The position numbers and the translations under genes are program-made. Shown here one piece after another: positions 45,538 to 55,390 of a DNA stretch of 64,000 nt. The DNA comes from Endobacterium cereale. Lineage in GTDB: Bacteria; Pseudomonadota; Alphaproteobacteria; Rhizobiales; Rhizobiaceae. The stretch's first letter is position 1. The number at the start of each line of letters is the position of its first letter. Where the stretch lies: assembly GCF_009617585.1 (NCBI RefSeq), contig NZ_WIXI01000039.1, forward strand, positions 1-64,000, in the 5' to 3' direction. The notes under the pieces are model-generated. The model worked only from the letters and a program-made list of their open reading frames with translations, searched no databases and was not told the DNA's origin.

Positions 45538-46485
45538 ATGAGGCAAGGCAGACAGACGGGCGAACAGTTGGCCAGGAAAAAAGACGACAGGCAACCGATC
45601 GCGCCACCCGCAGATGATGCCGACACCTATGCGCTCAATCGCGAAGAGCCAAACGAGCGGCGAGGCGGCGGCTGGACAGTAGCGATCCGTCGGCGCGGAA
45701 AGAAGATCGTGCGGCTGTTCAAGGACAGTATCTACGGATCGTCCGATGCCGCCTATGCCCAGGCTCGCGCCTATCGAGACGCCATCATCACCGCCCTGCC
45801 CCCGCCGACCAATCTCGAACAAGCAGTCAAGATCCGCAAGAACAACAAAAGCGGCATCTCCGGTGTGCGCCGGGTCGAGACCGAAGAGGGTGACGTCTGG
45901 CAGGCGACACTGATGACCAATGAGGGCCAGAAGCGTGAAAGTTTTTCCATCGGTCGGTTGGGTGAGGAAGCTGCCAAGTCTATGGCGATTGCGCAGCGCA
46001 TGCGCTGGCTGAAAGCGCTGCCTGTCAAACATCTGGCCTATGCCCATCATGCCGAAGAGATCACGCGCCTGAACTTTGACCACCAACTTGATGTCGTTGC
46101 CGATGTGGCGCCGCAGGTGCAGATCAGTGAGGGAGAAGTCGTTGCCCGCATCGCCGAGGTTAATGCCCGCTTTGATGCCTACCGCCCTCCCCGCCTCAAA
46201 GTGCGTGTCAAAAGCTATGGGCCGGCACGGCTGGCAGTCGCTGTCTCCGATGGCGGTTCTCCGGCCAAGCGCAAGCTGGCGCATGTTAACACGGCAAAGA
46301 TGATGCATGGCGGCGCGCTGGCCGCTGCCGGTAGGGTTCGCGAGGTCGTTGAAGAGATCTACAATGCAGACGTTGCCCGTTGGTTTGTCAGTGAGCATGG
46401 TAATGCTCTGCTGGCGTCGGATTGTTTTGATCCAGCGATCGGTTTCAATGTCACTGTCTGGGTGCCGGTGGAGCTGATCCGCTGA
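45538..46485 (+). CDS. AP2-domain DNA-binding protein
   Basis: 315 residues using ATG 45538; an upstream in-frame ATG (45466) has low-quality sequence. Residues about 100-150 (NKSGISGVRRVETEEGDVWQATLMTNEGQKRESFSIG, in part) are an AP2-type three-stranded DNA-binding domain, best known from plant regulators but also present in phage and bacterial mobile elements. The remainder is unrecognised. The stop shares a base with the integrase start, so the two are co-translated. Likely a recombination directionality or accessory factor. Confidence 0.8.
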   Translation: MRQGRQTGEQLARKKDDRQPIAPPADDADTYALNREEPNERRGGGWTVAIRRRGKKIVRLFKDSIYGSSDAAYAQARAYRDAIITALPPPTNLEQAVKIRKNNKSGISGVRRVETEEGDVWQATLMTNEGQKRESFSIGRLGEEAAKSMAIAQRMRWLKALPVKHLAYAHHAEEITRLNFDHQLDVVADVAPQVQISEGEVVARIAEVNARFDAYRPPRLKVRVKSYGPARLAVAVSDGGSPAKRKLAHVNTAKMMHGGALAAAGRVREVVEEIYNADVARWFVSEHGNALLASDCFDPAIGFNVTVWVPVELIR

Positions 46486-47642
46486 TGTCGCAGAAACGCA
46501 AACCGGCAGCATCACTCTCCTCCGTTGACCGCCGCGCGGCCGAGCTCGATACGATCGCTGCCGTTCTTCCAATCGATCGCCGTGACGAGCTCGCGGAGCT
46601 GCTGACCGATCAGGATGTCGAAACGCTCCGGCATCTGGTCAATGAAGGCATGGGTGACAATACGCTGCGTGCCCTCACCTCTGATCTTGCCTATCTGCAG
46701 GCGTGGTCTCTGGCATCAACAGGCGCATCCCTGCCTTGGCCGGCGCCGGAGGCGTTGCTCTTAAAATTCGTCGCCCATCACCTGTGGGATCCGAACAAGC
46801 GCAACACCGATCCCGATCACGGCATGCCGGTTTCCGTCGAGCAGAACCTTCGCGCCCAGCGCTTCCTGAAATCCACCGGTCCTCACGCACCCGACACCGT
46901 GCGCCGGCGGCTTGCCTCGTGGTCGACGCTGACCAGATGGCGCGGTCTTACCGGTGCCTTCGCCTCCCCTGCTCTCAAGTCGGCAATCCGCCTTGCCGTG
47001 CGGGCCACGCCGCGACCACGTAAACGCAAGAGTGCCAAGGCTGTCACAGGTGATGTTCTGGCCAGGCTGCTGGAGACCTGTGGAAGCGACGGTCTTCGCG
47101 ATATCCGCGACCGTGCGATCCTGATGGTGGCCTTTGCCTCCGGTGGCCGCCGGCGTAGCGAGATTGCCGGACTGCGAAAAGAACAGCTCACCAACGAGCC
47201 ACCCATCACCACCGAGGATGGCACCACCCTGCCCTCGCTTGCCATCCATCTCGGCCGCACCAAGACATCCGGTGCCGACCACGATGAGGTCGTCTATCTC
47301 ACCGGCCGGCCGGTCGAGGCACTCAACGCCTGGCTCGAAGCGGCCCGCATCGACACAGGCAGCGTTTTCCGCGCCATTGACCGCTGGGGCAATGTGTCCA
47401 AACGCACGATCGATCCGCAATCCGTCAACGATATCGTCAAGCAGCGGGCAAAACTTGCCGGGCTGGAGCCTGGGGAGTTTTCGGCACACGGATTGCGGTC
47501 AGGTTATCTGACTGAGGCTGCCAATCGTGGCATTCCACTGCCGGAAGCCATGGAACAATCCCGTCATCGGTCGGTGCAGCAAGCATCCAGCTATTACAAT
47601 AATGCTACTCGGCGCAGCGGGCGAGCTTCGCGCATGCTTTGA
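46485..47642 (+). CDS. Tyrosine recombinase/integrase
   Basis: 385 residues, ATG 46485 overlapping the previous TGA. The N-terminal SAM-like core-binding domain (about 40-180) and catalytic domain (about 185-385) are visible, with Arg in GRRRSEIAGL (about 220), HGLR (about 333), His in SRHRS (about 358) and nucleophile Tyr in ASSYYNN (about 368). All needed residues are intact. It is not next to a tRNA gene. Together with the AP2-domain gene it forms a compact recombination module. Confidence 0.93.
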   Translation: MSQKRKPAASLSSVDRRAAELDTIAAVLPIDRRDELAELLTDQDVETLRHLVNEGMGDNTLRALTSDLAYLQAWSLASTGASLPWPAPEALLLKFVAHHLWDPNKRNTDPDHGMPVSVEQNLRAQRFLKSTGPHAPDTVRRRLASWSTLTRWRGLTGAFASPALKSAIRLAVRATPRPRKRKSAKAVTGDVLARLLETCGSDGLRDIRDRAILMVAFASGGRRRSEIAGLRKEQLTNEPPITTEDGTTLPSLAIHLGRTKTSGADHDEVVYLTGRPVEALNAWLEAARIDTGSVFRAIDRWGNVSKRTIDPQSVNDIVKQRAKLAGLEPGEFSAHGLRSGYLTEAANRGIPLPEAMEQSRHRSVQQASSYYNNATRRSGRASRML

Positions 47643-48070
47643 AGGCAGTTTTTGCACTCACATTACACTCGACTGGCAGGCCATCCCTCACTTGCTTCAG
47701 GAGGAGCGGGCCTATGGAACGGCTGCCACGCGCAATGTTCGAAAAGTTGATAAGGGGAGCGAGTTTTTTAACTCCGGGTAGCTCTAACGCAGGCCGCGCT
47801 AACGGCCGGCAAGTTATTCGCCACTGCGATCGAGGAGCAGAATCTTTGTCAAAGTGTTACGGGAGCTATAATCAAACATATCGTTAGGAGGATTCCGCTC
47901 GCTTCGCTAATCGTCCACCATGTAAGATCGCTCACTCTGTCGTTCGGGTCCAAAGCTGCTTAGTCGTACTACAAGTGATCAATCAAGCGTGGGCTCAGCG
48001 GGGGCAGAGGATTCCGGGTATGGATTGTCGTCAGGAACTTGATTGCCCGCGCAACAACATCTTCCGCCAA
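47643..48070. other. Intergenic, no supported gene
   Basis: AT-rich, with short frames lacking coding features. It may hold a recombination site for the adjacent integrase, but no repeat or core pair could be identified by eye. Confidence 0.45.
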
Positions 48071-48278
48071 CTAGATATTGTTCGCTGCCAAATCGCTGGA
48101 GGCGAATAGGGTTGCCGTATCAACAGATCGCATGGCCATCTCCAGCGCATCATCCCCTGCATCTCGTGCCCAGCGCGCATTCCGCTCAAGCGATTTTCCC
48201 AGCACAACCTGGCCCTGTCGGGGAGGCAGATCGCGCAATTTTGGGGGCTTTGTATCCGCCGCTTAAATCGATCTCCAT
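48071..48278 (-). pseudogene. Small gene broken by a frameshift
   Basis: ATG 48278 with AGGA upstream begins MEIDLSGGYKAPKIARSASP... and stops early after GCAGKIA. In the next frame sequence continues as LERNARWARDAGDDALEMAMRS then VDTATLFASSDLAANNI to the TAG at 48071. Both parts have coding-like composition, so a single-base change near 48188 has probably split a conserved small protein of about 68 residues. Confidence 0.4.
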
Positions 48279-48385
48279 GTTTTTGTCCTGCTGAACAGGA
48301 ACGGAACGGAGCGGCGCACAGTAGCCGTTGACATCGCGGTCTGCGTAAACTCATTGTGCTGCCGGCAGGACGGAGTGAGAAGCCC

Positions 48386-48622
48386 ATGCGTTGGTTCATC
48401 GAAACAGTGCGCAACCGCGGGGAAGACCAAGGCGTTTACGAAAATTGTCTGGCGGCGCCAGATTCTCGTAAGGATGCGGTTTTATTCATTGAATATTACA
48501 TGCGGCTCTTCCCACACCGTGGCTACAATGAGGAACACGATTATTGGTGGGCTTGGGACGATGATGACCCGAACCGAGTGCACAGATGGGTGTTCCGCGA
48601 TAATGCTACCGACCTATCCTGA
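48386..48622 (+). CDS. Small aromatic/acidic hypothetical protein
   Basis: 78 residues, ATG 48386 with GGAGTGAGAAG upstream. Rich in Trp, Tyr and Asp (YNEEHDYWWAWDDDDPN), no membrane segment. Unrecognised but composition is coding-like. Confidence 0.5.
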   Translation: MRWFIETVRNRGEDQGVYENCLAAPDSRKDAVLFIEYYMRLFPHRGYNEEHDYWWAWDDDDPNRVHRWVFRDNATDLS

Positions 48623-48885
48623 TACGCTCTTGTCAGCTCCGACGACAACGAGGTCCTATCCAAGTTCAATTTGGAGCTGTGATATTTGAGTTGTGGCGGA
48701 ACACTCATACCGAATGATCGTATCTCAGGCCCAGCAATGCGATTGACACCAGCGCTGTTTCGGAGGCTAGTCCTGCGGCTCTATCTCGCAGCCGCGAAGA
48801 AATTCCTTCGGTCCATCATCATGAAGTAAATGAGAGTGTCCGAGAAACAGATCCATCGTGCCTTTTGGTTTATGGACAAAGAACA

Positions 48886-48907
48886 ACCCCGCCATTTCTG
48901 ACGGGGT
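48886..48907 (-). terminator. Intrinsic terminator of the exported basic protein gene
   Basis: Minus-strand stem ACCCCG / CGGGGT with T-rich TTGTTCTTT following, 20 bases after the stop codon of the gene at 48929. Confidence 0.65.
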
Positions 48908-48928
48908 CCGTGTGGGTGCCAATGCGAA

Positions 48929-49270
48929 TTAGCGAATCATGAGTCTGAAAACACTTGGCGCATAGTAGTAACCGTCGCTGTGGCGGCGGTAACCTTTGCG
49001 TTGCTCACGATAGCCGCGGTGACCGCCCCAGTATCCGCGGCGGTCACGCCGATGTTCAGCGCGATCCCGGCGGTCCCGATCGCGTCGCCATTCGCGACGG
49101 TCATGGCGGCGCTCCAAGCGACGATCATCGCGGTACTGCGCAAGAACGACGCCGGAAGTAATCTGTGGCTGATGAGCTGCAACAGGTGCCGCTGACGCCA
49201 TGCCAAAGCTTGATACTGTCATGACAGCAGCAACGATAGCTGTACCGATTCCCGAAAAAACTCTTTTCAT
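48929..49270 (-). CDS. Small exported, Arg/His-rich protein
   Basis: 113 residues from ATG 49270, with GGAAAGG at the right distance upstream (a start at 49276 would be too close to it). Signal peptide (VFSGIGTAIVAAVMTVSSFGMASA/AP). The mature part is dominated by RDDRRLERRHDRREWRRDRDRRDRAEHR-like arginine/aspartate repeats and ends in GYYYAP. This type of small periplasmic basic protein is common in rhizobia without known function. Confidence 0.7.
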   Translation of the reverse strand: MKRVFSGIGTAIVAAVMTVSSFGMASAAPVAAHQPQITSGVVLAQYRDDRRLERRHDRREWRRDRDRRDRAEHRRDRRGYWGGHRGYREQRKGYRRHSDGYYYAPSVFRLMIR

Positions 49271-49608
49271 GTACATGCCTTTCCAGTGTAGGCCGCGAAC
49301 ATGCTCCCTTGGTGATGAACCGAATATGAACCTACCCCTAGATTGAAGTGGTGCCCGCTCTGCTCCTGGCCATATTGTTGGCGATGCAAACAGACACGTT
49401 CGTCGCGACTTAAGCTTCGTTATAGTCTCCCCAAGTACGTGTGCCGCCTTCTTTGCCACATATCTCTAGCGATCGTTCTTCCGATATATGCTGCCTGCCT
49501 CGATTTTTACCGCACCAAGCCAGGCATCGCGTGCCCCGACCGGTCGGCCTGCCAGATAAACGAGCTCGTCATGTTAATGTCTCCGTCCGGGCGCTCTGGG
49601 CCGGTACT
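49271..49608. other. Intergenic, upstream of basic protein
   Basis: Contains the promoter region of the exported protein gene on the minus strand. A weak possible extension of the integrase remnant begins near 49540, but it is too decayed to place. Confidence 0.4.
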
Positions 49609-49826
49609 GTCAATCCCATCGTCAAGCAGCGAGCGGAGATGGCGGGATGGAAGCCTCAGGAGTAGTCCGCCCATGCGCTACGGTCCGGCAATCTGACCGA
49701 AGCCACCATCGTGGTATTCCCCTTCCCGACGCCATGGAGCAGTCGAGACACCGATCGGTGCAGCAGGCTTCAAGCTACTATAACCATGCGACGCGGCGAA
49801 GCGGCCGCGCGGCTCGCATGCTATAG
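49609..49826 (+). pseudogene. Decayed C terminus of a second tyrosine integrase
   Basis: In one frame VNPIVKQRAEMAGWKPQE, a stop, then SAHALRSGNLTEAT; after a frameshift, GIPLPDAMEQSRHRSVQQ and ASSYYNHATRRSGRAARML to a TAG. It matches the end of the intact integrase at 46485-47642 closely, including the His-x-x-Arg box and the Tyr region, but carries a nonsense codon and a frameshift. It records loss of an older, related element. Confidence 0.85.
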
Positions 49827-50194
49827 ACCGACCGTCATCCCCAACATTCCGGTGCAGCAAGAGAGCATGCGTACCGTTATACGGGCAACCGGCCTTTGCA
49901 GTCACATCATCTGATGACATATCGGAAAGCGCTGTCGTGCAGCCACTGTCCCCCCGCTGTACGTTGCAAATCCCCTCTGGAGGCAAGGCCTCTCACCTTA
50001 AAGGGCTGCGTTTTGTGGCCCTTTTCTCCTTTTCGCTGAGGTCGACCTGCGAGATCTCGAACAGTGGTGCCCGGTCTCGCGCGTAACGGTCGGCCGCCCG
50101 CTGAAACCGTCGGCGCGGTGCGCCGGAAGGACCTACGAAGATCGCCGAAGTTCCGACAAGCATTGACCGCTCCAATCAAATCCTGCAGATCTTC
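49827..50194. other. Intergenic, no clear gene
   Basis: A 140-residue minus-strand frame covers part of it but is arginine-rich and shadow-like. Nothing is supported. Confidence 0.4.
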
Positions 50195-50359
50195 ATGATG
50201 CATGATCAAGATAACGAAGCAGGAGCGCTCGGCCCGATCGCCCAGGAACTTATGAAACTGGCGGCCGAGCTCCACGATCTGGCAGATAAGCCACTGTTCG
50301 AGTTCGAGGAGGTTGCTAATGACGACCAACCTCTGCCTGAGCGCGTTTCGGCTTCCTGA
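50195..50359 (+). CDS. Very small hypothetical, possibly a gene 3' end
   Basis: 54 residues beginning MMHDQDNEAGALGPIAQELM; acidic and helical. Coding-like sequence continues upstream in frame to about 50101 without a start codon (RGAPEGPTKIAEVPTSIDRS), so this may be the tail of a gene truncated by the neighbouring recombination region. Confidence 0.35.
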   Translation: MMHDQDNEAGALGPIAQELMKLAAELHDLADKPLFEFEEVANDDQPLPERVSAS

Positions 50360-50475
50360 CCGGACACCAATATTGGCCGCCGAGGTAAACAGGCAATTCG
50401 TTGCTAGCGACGTATGTCGTCGGGGAACACTCGCAGGCCTCTGTTAATTCACAGTCAGCGCCCTAAACTCACGCT

Positions 50476-50706
50476 ATGGGAAAGCTCAAACAAACTCGTC
50501 CAATTACATCTGACCAAGCCGTTTATTACCGGAAGGGGGTCGAGGCCAAGTTGCTCGAGCTCGTAGCCGATGCCGTCAATGCCGGCTGGAGCAGAACCGA
50601 AACCCTTCTGGTAATCACGGAAGTCGCCCAAAATCTGGCACGCCGAAAATGCGGCGATGGGGAATTGGAAGACGTCCTAGCCGTCGTCGAAAACATGCGC
50701 GGCTGA
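50476..50706 (+). CDS. Small hypothetical protein
   Basis: 76 residues, mostly helical (AKLLELVADAVNAGWSRTETLLVITEVAQNLARR). No clear ribosome site upstream of the ATG and no recognised family, but the composition is typical of small rhizobial proteins of this kind. Confidence 0.55.
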   Translation: MGKLKQTRPITSDQAVYYRKGVEAKLLELVADAVNAGWSRTETLLVITEVAQNLARRKCGDGELEDVLAVVENMRG

Positions 50707-50791
50707 TCGTCCACGTTAAGCGTTCGATGCGGGGTCACAGGAACAAAATCAGTGCTGCTTGCTTCGGGTCTCACCAACGAAGGAGAAAACG

Positions 50792-51028
50792 ATGCCGGAA
50801 CTCAATCAGATAACGGAAGCACCAAGCGTGCAGCTGAATATTGAAGACGGGACTGCGACCTACCTATTTCGCGAGCAGTCCTACATTCTTCCTGGCACTT
50901 ACAACGATATCGATGCAGCGCGCGCGGATGCCGAAGAACAGTGCCGCGGACTGGGATGGTCGGGCCCCTATTTTGAAGACCCGGCCGTTTCCGTGCAGCC
51001 ACCGACCGACGCCGGACAACAGTACTGA
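50792..51028 (+). CDS. Small hypothetical protein
   Basis: 78 residues from ATG 50792, with GAAGGAGAAAACG just before. Acidic, with a GTYNDIDAARADAEEQCRGLGW segment. Unrecognised. It follows the 76-residue gene in the same direction by 85 bases. Confidence 0.6.
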   Translation: MPELNQITEAPSVQLNIEDGTATYLFREQSYILPGTYNDIDAARADAEEQCRGLGWSGPYFEDPAVSVQPPTDAGQQY

Positions 51029-51173
51029 GCGTTCCGGGGTCTCACAATGGACACCTTTCATCTCAGGTGTAGTTGCAGCGCTTTGCCTAGACCGTCTTTT
51101 GATGTTGCAGCGAGGGAATTTAAATGAAGAAGACGCCGCGGTGTCCCGCGACGTCGGTATCTCGATCGTAGCC

Positions 51174-53150
51174 TCAGAACTCTTGCCAGTTATCTACCGC
51201 AAGCGCATTGGCACCTGACACCATCGCAAATCGCGGCTTGGATGACGGTGTCTGATGAGCGGCTCTATGCAATTTCGCATTCGTATTTGCGGTGTGAGAC
51301 ATTTTGAAACGGCCGACGAGCTCAGCAAGGGCGGCCGCCTCTACTGAAAGCTTGTGCGTGGCAGCAGATGTCTCTTCCACCATTGCTGCGTTCTGCTGTG
51401 TGACCTGATCCATCTGGTTCACGGCCGTATTGACCTCGGCAAGTGCGGTGGCCTGCTCTTGAGAAGCCGTCGCAATGGAATGGATGCGATCGTTAATTTG
51501 GGCGACGTATCCGCTGATCTCCGTCAGAGCGCCGCCGGTGTCCTCAACAAGCGTCACGCCTGACTGAACGCTGGTCGCTGAGCGCGCGATCAATATCTTG
51601 ATGTCCTTGGCCGCGACGGCTGAGCGCTGAGCCAATTCACGCACTTCCTGAGCGACAACAGCAAATCCCTTGCCCGCTTCGCCTGCGCGAGCAGCCTCGA
51701 CACCTGCGTTCAACGCGAGCAGGTTGGTCTGGAAAGCGATTTCGTCGATCACGTTGGTAATTTGTGCGATCTCATTAGAAGCCGTCTGGATTTCCGCCAT
51801 GGCTGTAACTGCTCGCCCGACGACGTCCGATGATTTGACCGCACGCTCTTTCGCCTCGGATACGATCCGTGTTGCTTCATGTGCCCGATCAGTGGAGGTG
51901 CGCACCACGGTCGTGATCTGATCGAGAGCAGCAGACGACTCTTCAAGTGCTGCCGCTTGCTGTTCGGTCCGCTTGGAAAGGCTGTCCGACGAGGAGCGAA
52001 GTTCCTCGCTGTTGCCATTCAACGTGTCGCTCGCATTCCTGATTTCTCCAACCGTCCGCTGGAGGCTCGCTATCGTATTGTTGACGTTTTGCTGAAGCTG
52101 AAGAAAGACACCCTTGAAATCGCCCTTCATATTCTGCGTCAGGTCACCATCCGCGAGAAGACGGACAACGCGGTTGGTTTCGTCGATGCCATTTTCAACT
52201 GATGAGACGAGCGTGTTGATGTTTGCTGCGAACTGATCAAGACCCTCGTCGCCGTAGTTCGTACCCACGCGCTTCGAGAAATCGCCGGCTGCTGCGGAGG
52301 TGACGACAACCGCCATTCCCTGCTGCAGGCTATCGCTCTTCGCACGCATCGCCGTCTCTTGGGCATTCATCCGCTGCACTTCGAGGCCGTTCTGCTTAAA
52401 CACCTCGACGGCTCCCGCCATCTCACCGATTTCATCGGTACGTCCTTGGAAAGGTACCTCGGTATGAAAGTCGCCACTGGCGAGTGATTTCATGACTGAG
52501 GTCACGGTGCGAACAGGATTGCTGATCTGGTGGGTCGCAATATAAAACGCGATTGCACAGCCGCCGGCTAGGCCAACCAATGTGACGGCTGCCATAATCA
52601 TCAGGACATTCGCCTGAAAGTCTTTCAGATCAGCACTGATCTGGACGAGCTTTGCCTCGTCCTGACTGACGACGTCGTCAATGTCTTTCTGGTAGCTCTT
52701 GCGGTTTGCGCGATTTGCGTCTGTGTTGCCATGCGCATTAGATGCTGCGGGACCATCCGTTACAGCAACACGTGCGGTCTCGGTGCGGAACTGGGTGAAC
52801 GCCGACGCCCCTTGGCGCAGCTCAGCGAAATCCGTCTTCTGATCAATAGGAACCAGCGGTTCCCATGCATCGAGCAGTGAATTCATCTTCTTGAGCGATG
52901 CCAAAGCGCCATCGGCAAAAGGCTTGGCTTCTTCGGCAGAAGTCGCCGCGTACGTTCCGCGAAGATCCATCACGACCGCAGTTACAAGCCTGTTGAGAGC
53001 TTCGCCGTTTTGCGCGCGGCGGGCCGCATTCTCAAGGCGGTCAACACGGCTGTCGTAGACGCTGAGGGTGTAGAAACTGATGCTGCCGATAGCGAGCGCA
53101 GTAAGCGCCATCACCGCGACGATCGAATAGATCTTGCCACGAATATTCAT
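51174..53150 (-). CDS. Methyl-accepting chemotaxis protein
   Basis: 658 residues. First membrane segment at about 8-27, a periplasmic four-helix-like sensor domain (about 30-185), second membrane segment ([22 protein letters not shown], about 185-207), HAMP (about 210-265) and a second HAMP-like region, then the signalling hairpin with the conserved tip [24 protein letters not shown] (in part, about 475-495). It ends in NWQEF, which resembles the CheR/CheB-tethering pentapeptide NWETF, so it may be a high-abundance receptor. Ligand unknown. Confidence 0.93.
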   Translation of the reverse strand: MNIRGKIYSIVAVMALTALAIGSISFYTLSVYDSRVDRLENAARRAQNGEALNRLVTAVVMDLRGTYAATSAEEAKPFADGALASLKKMNSLLDAWEPLVPIDQKTDFAELRQGASAFTQFRTETARVAVTDGPAASNAHGNTDANRANRKSYQKDIDDVVSQDEAKLVQISADLKDFQANVLMIMAAVTLVGLAGGCAIAFYIATHQISNPVRTVTSVMKSLASGDFHTEVPFQGRTDEIGEMAGAVEVFKQNGLEVQRMNAQETAMRAKSDSLQQGMAVVVTSAAAGDFSKRVGTNYGDEGLDQFAANINTLVSSVENGIDETNRVVRLLADGDLTQNMKGDFKGVFLQLQQNVNNTIASLQRTVGEIRNASDTLNGNSEELRSSSDSLSKRTEQQAAALEESSAALDQITTVVRTSTDRAHEATRIVSEAKERAVKSSDVVGRAVTAMAEIQTASNEIAQITNVIDEIAFQTNLLALNAGVEAARAGEAGKGFAVVAQEVRELAQRSAVAAKDIKILIARSATSVQSGVTLVEDTGGALTEISGYVAQINDRIHSIATASQEQATALAEVNTAVNQMDQVTQQNAAMVEETSAATHKLSVEAAALAELVGRFKMSHTANTNAKLHRAAHQTPSSKPRFAMVSGANALAVDNWQEF

Positions 53151-53537
53151 GGATGCTCCGAGGGGAATTTGGTTTTTTAGGGGGGAGCCGTCATGGCTTC
53201 GATGTCTCTTGATTAGCTGGAGATGATTAACGAAGCATCAAAAAAACGTGATCAGCGATCGGTGTCGGGCGCGGCCTTGTTGCGCAACGTAGCAGTTTCC
53301 ATGATGTCGCCGCTGCTTTGGGCCATTCTGGCCGCCGGTGCTAGGTTAGGACATGCCCTTAGGCCACCCGATCCTGACTACATAGCCGTACAGCCGACTT
53401 AACCTGACAAAGCGAACCTGCTCGCATGAGCGAAACCTTCTGTACGATCGCGGACCAATTAGCGTGCTTCGTACTATCACGGGAACTTGCGCATTTGCTG
53501 GCCGTTATTGGGCCGCAGATTTGTAGGGAGTAGTCAA
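53151..53537. other. Intergenic, no clear gene
   Basis: Holds the upstream region of the chemoreceptor (minus) and of the DUF982 gene (plus). No gene is supported. Confidence 0.45.
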
Positions 53538-53816
53538 ATGCCAGGGCCGAATTCGCGATGGGAACGACCCGTTGAACTATCAACGCCGGGAAACGGATCT
53601 TGCCAAATTCGTGGACCGTTTGAAGCTCTCGCTCACTTGAGTGAGAACTGGCCTGCGCAACAGGGCCTACAATTCGTAAAGGCACGAAGCGCCTGCCGCG
53701 GTGCACTGGCGGGCCACAAGACAGTCGAGGAAGCGCGCACTGCGTTCGAAGCGGCAGCCGCCGAGGCTCGCAAACATTTCGACGGCCGTCGCCACCGACA
53801 GTCGACCGGATACTAA
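53538..53816 (+). CDS. DUF982 protein
   Basis: 92 residues from ATG 53538, with AGGGAGTAG upstream. Sequence W-x-x-PVEL, then CQIRGPFEALAHLSENWPAQQG and an ARSACRGALAG...ARTAFEAAAAEA tail match DUF982, a small cytoplasmic family abundant in rhizobia and often plasmid borne. Function unknown. Confidence 0.85.
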   Translation: MPGPNSRWERPVELSTPGNGSCQIRGPFEALAHLSENWPAQQGLQFVKARSACRGALAGHKTVEEARTAFEAAAAEARKHFDGRRHRQSTGY

Positions 53817-53854
53817 AGCGTTTCCAGCGATTGCAGCAAACTTGGTCTTTTTGA

Positions 53855-54577
53855 TTAGTCAGTTTGGGAAAACGCGCCTGCCGCCGGCTGCATTCCAAGC
53901 AGCTCTAATGCGTTCTCTGCAGCTGCCCCGGAGGCGGTGTTGTCGAAGACACACCACGCGCCCGGTATCAGAAGCTTTGAAAAAGTCCGCAACTCGTCAA
54001 TCGTGTAGCTCGAGTAGTAGATTTTAGGCCTACCGTGCAGGCGAACATACCGTGGTGGTCCACTTAAATCTGCCGCTGTCCATACCACAGCTGGATCGGC
54101 TAAGACCGGATCGATGCTGTAGGTATTCAGGAGATCCGCAGCTTCCGCCGACTTCCAACTTTTGTGCCTCACTTCAATCGCGATCTGTCCTGCGTCCGCG
54201 GCCCGCATAGCCTTGAAGGCGGTCTCGATCAGTTCTTCATCGAAGGCGAGCGACGGCGGCAGCTGACATAGAAGGGGGCCGCGTTTATTCCCAAGACAGG
54301 CTATGTCTTGAAGAAAAGCCTCCATCGGCACTGCGATGTCGCGCATTGCTCTGATATGGGTGATCTCTTTCGGCATTTTTACTGAAAACTGAAAGCTCTC
54401 CGGCACGGAGTCAGCCCACCGCGCAAAGGTAGATGATTTGTGCCGACGGTAAAAAGTCGAATTGATCTCCACCCCGTTGAATACCGACGCATATCGCGTC
54501 AGACCGCTACCTTCCTCGCTAAAGCGCTCCGCCACGGTTTTAGGGAGAGCCCAAGCAGCGGTTGCTATGATTGTCAT
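53855..54577 (-). CDS. DUF72 TIM-barrel protein
   Basis: 240 residues. Characteristic DUF72 segments: FNGVEINSTFYRRH near 34, FQFSVKMPKEITH near 62, a GPLLCQLPPSLAFD stretch and YVRLHGRPKIYYSSYT near 180. Predicted cytoplasmic TIM barrel of unknown catalytic role; a few members are linked to nucleic-acid metabolism. Confidence 0.9.
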   Translation of the reverse strand: MTIIATAAWALPKTVAERFSEEGSGLTRYASVFNGVEINSTFYRRHKSSTFARWADSVPESFQFSVKMPKEITHIRAMRDIAVPMEAFLQDIACLGNKRGPLLCQLPPSLAFDEELIETAFKAMRAADAGQIAIEVRHKSWKSAEAADLLNTYSIDPVLADPAVVWTAADLSGPPRYVRLHGRPKIYYSSYTIDELRTFSKLLIPGAWCVFDNTASGAAAENALELLGMQPAAGAFSQTD

Positions 54578-54651
54578 GATCGGCCAGCCTCAACGTCTAT
54601 AGTGAGTCGGCCCGGTGGTAATCGGAATGGCTGACACACAGTTCTAGGATA

Positions 54652-55269
54652 CTACCGCCTCAAAACGCCGGCCGCATGATCATCCCCTGTTGGCACCCGT
54701 CTTAGGAAATCCTCTGCCGTCGAGATTCCCAGTTGCACCGAAAACCGGTCACCTAACAGTTCGAGCGAAGCATCATGCGTCTCGTCAGCGCCGCTGCAAA
54801 CCGCATCTTTTAGTAGGACAACCCGGTAGCCAAGGTCTATTGCCCCGATAGCCGTCGCCAAGACACACACGTCCGTTTCCCCACCCGAGATTGCTAGCGT
54901 GTTACACCCCTCCCCTGCCAAAACCCGATGAAGCTCTCCGGTTGTCCAGGGCGAATAGGTCATCTTGTCAAATATTCTCGCCGGAGGAACCAAGGCCTTC
55001 AGCGCCGGCACAAGATCGACTATCTCCGGTCCGAGAACCTCAAGCGTCATGGAATCCCATTTTTCGTAATAGGCTCGCCAGGTGCCGGGCATGTCCTGCG
55101 CACGCTTCGGCGGGACAAACCGCGTGAAGATTGTACGATGCGGATATCGCTGTGCCACCTCCAGCACTTGTGGAGAGACATCGCGCATCCATGGCACGTG
55201 CCACGGTGTCTCCTCCGCAAACATTCGCTGCATATCGATACAAAGATGGATCCAGTTGGCGTTTTCCAT
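54652..55269 (-). CDS. Isochorismatase-like cysteine hydrolase
   Basis: 205 residues with the catalytic triad of the superfamily: Asp in CIDMQRMF (about 12), Lys in DKMTYSPW (about 101) and Cys in ETDVCVLATA (about 135), and the conserved cis-peptide region SGGETDVC. The nicotinamidase metal site (DxHxxxH) is not evident, so the substrate is unknown. It lies next to a NAD synthetase gene in the same direction, 121 bases apart, so an amide or pterin-type substrate in NAD-related metabolism is possible. Confidence 0.85.
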   Translation of the reverse strand: MENANWIHLCIDMQRMFAEETPWHVPWMRDVSPQVLEVAQRYPHRTIFTRFVPPKRAQDMPGTWRAYYEKWDSMTLEVLGPEIVDLVPALKALVPPARIFDKMTYSPWTTGELHRVLAGEGCNTLAISGGETDVCVLATAIGAIDLGYRVVLLKDAVCSGADETHDASLELLGDRFSVQLGISTAEDFLRRVPTGDDHAAGVLRR

Positions 55270-55390
55270 AGCTTGCCTCCGGCCGCACGAACTGTCGAAA
55301 TTATCGTTGGTTCCACTTGCTAATCAAAGCAATCTGTAACCGCTGAAGCGGTATGTCGCCCACGGGATCAGCGCCCGAGTTAGGTCAGGT

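Noticed and set aside
45424..46572. 382-residue minus-strand frame
   Set aside because: Complement of the AP2-domain gene; Cys/His/Arg-rich shadow without motifs.
46761..47489. 242-residue minus-strand frame
   Set aside because: Antisense to the integrase catalytic domain, whose motifs are clear on the plus strand.
49907..50329. 140-residue minus-strand frame
   Set aside because: Arginine-rich and overlaps coding-like plus-strand sequence at 50101-50359.
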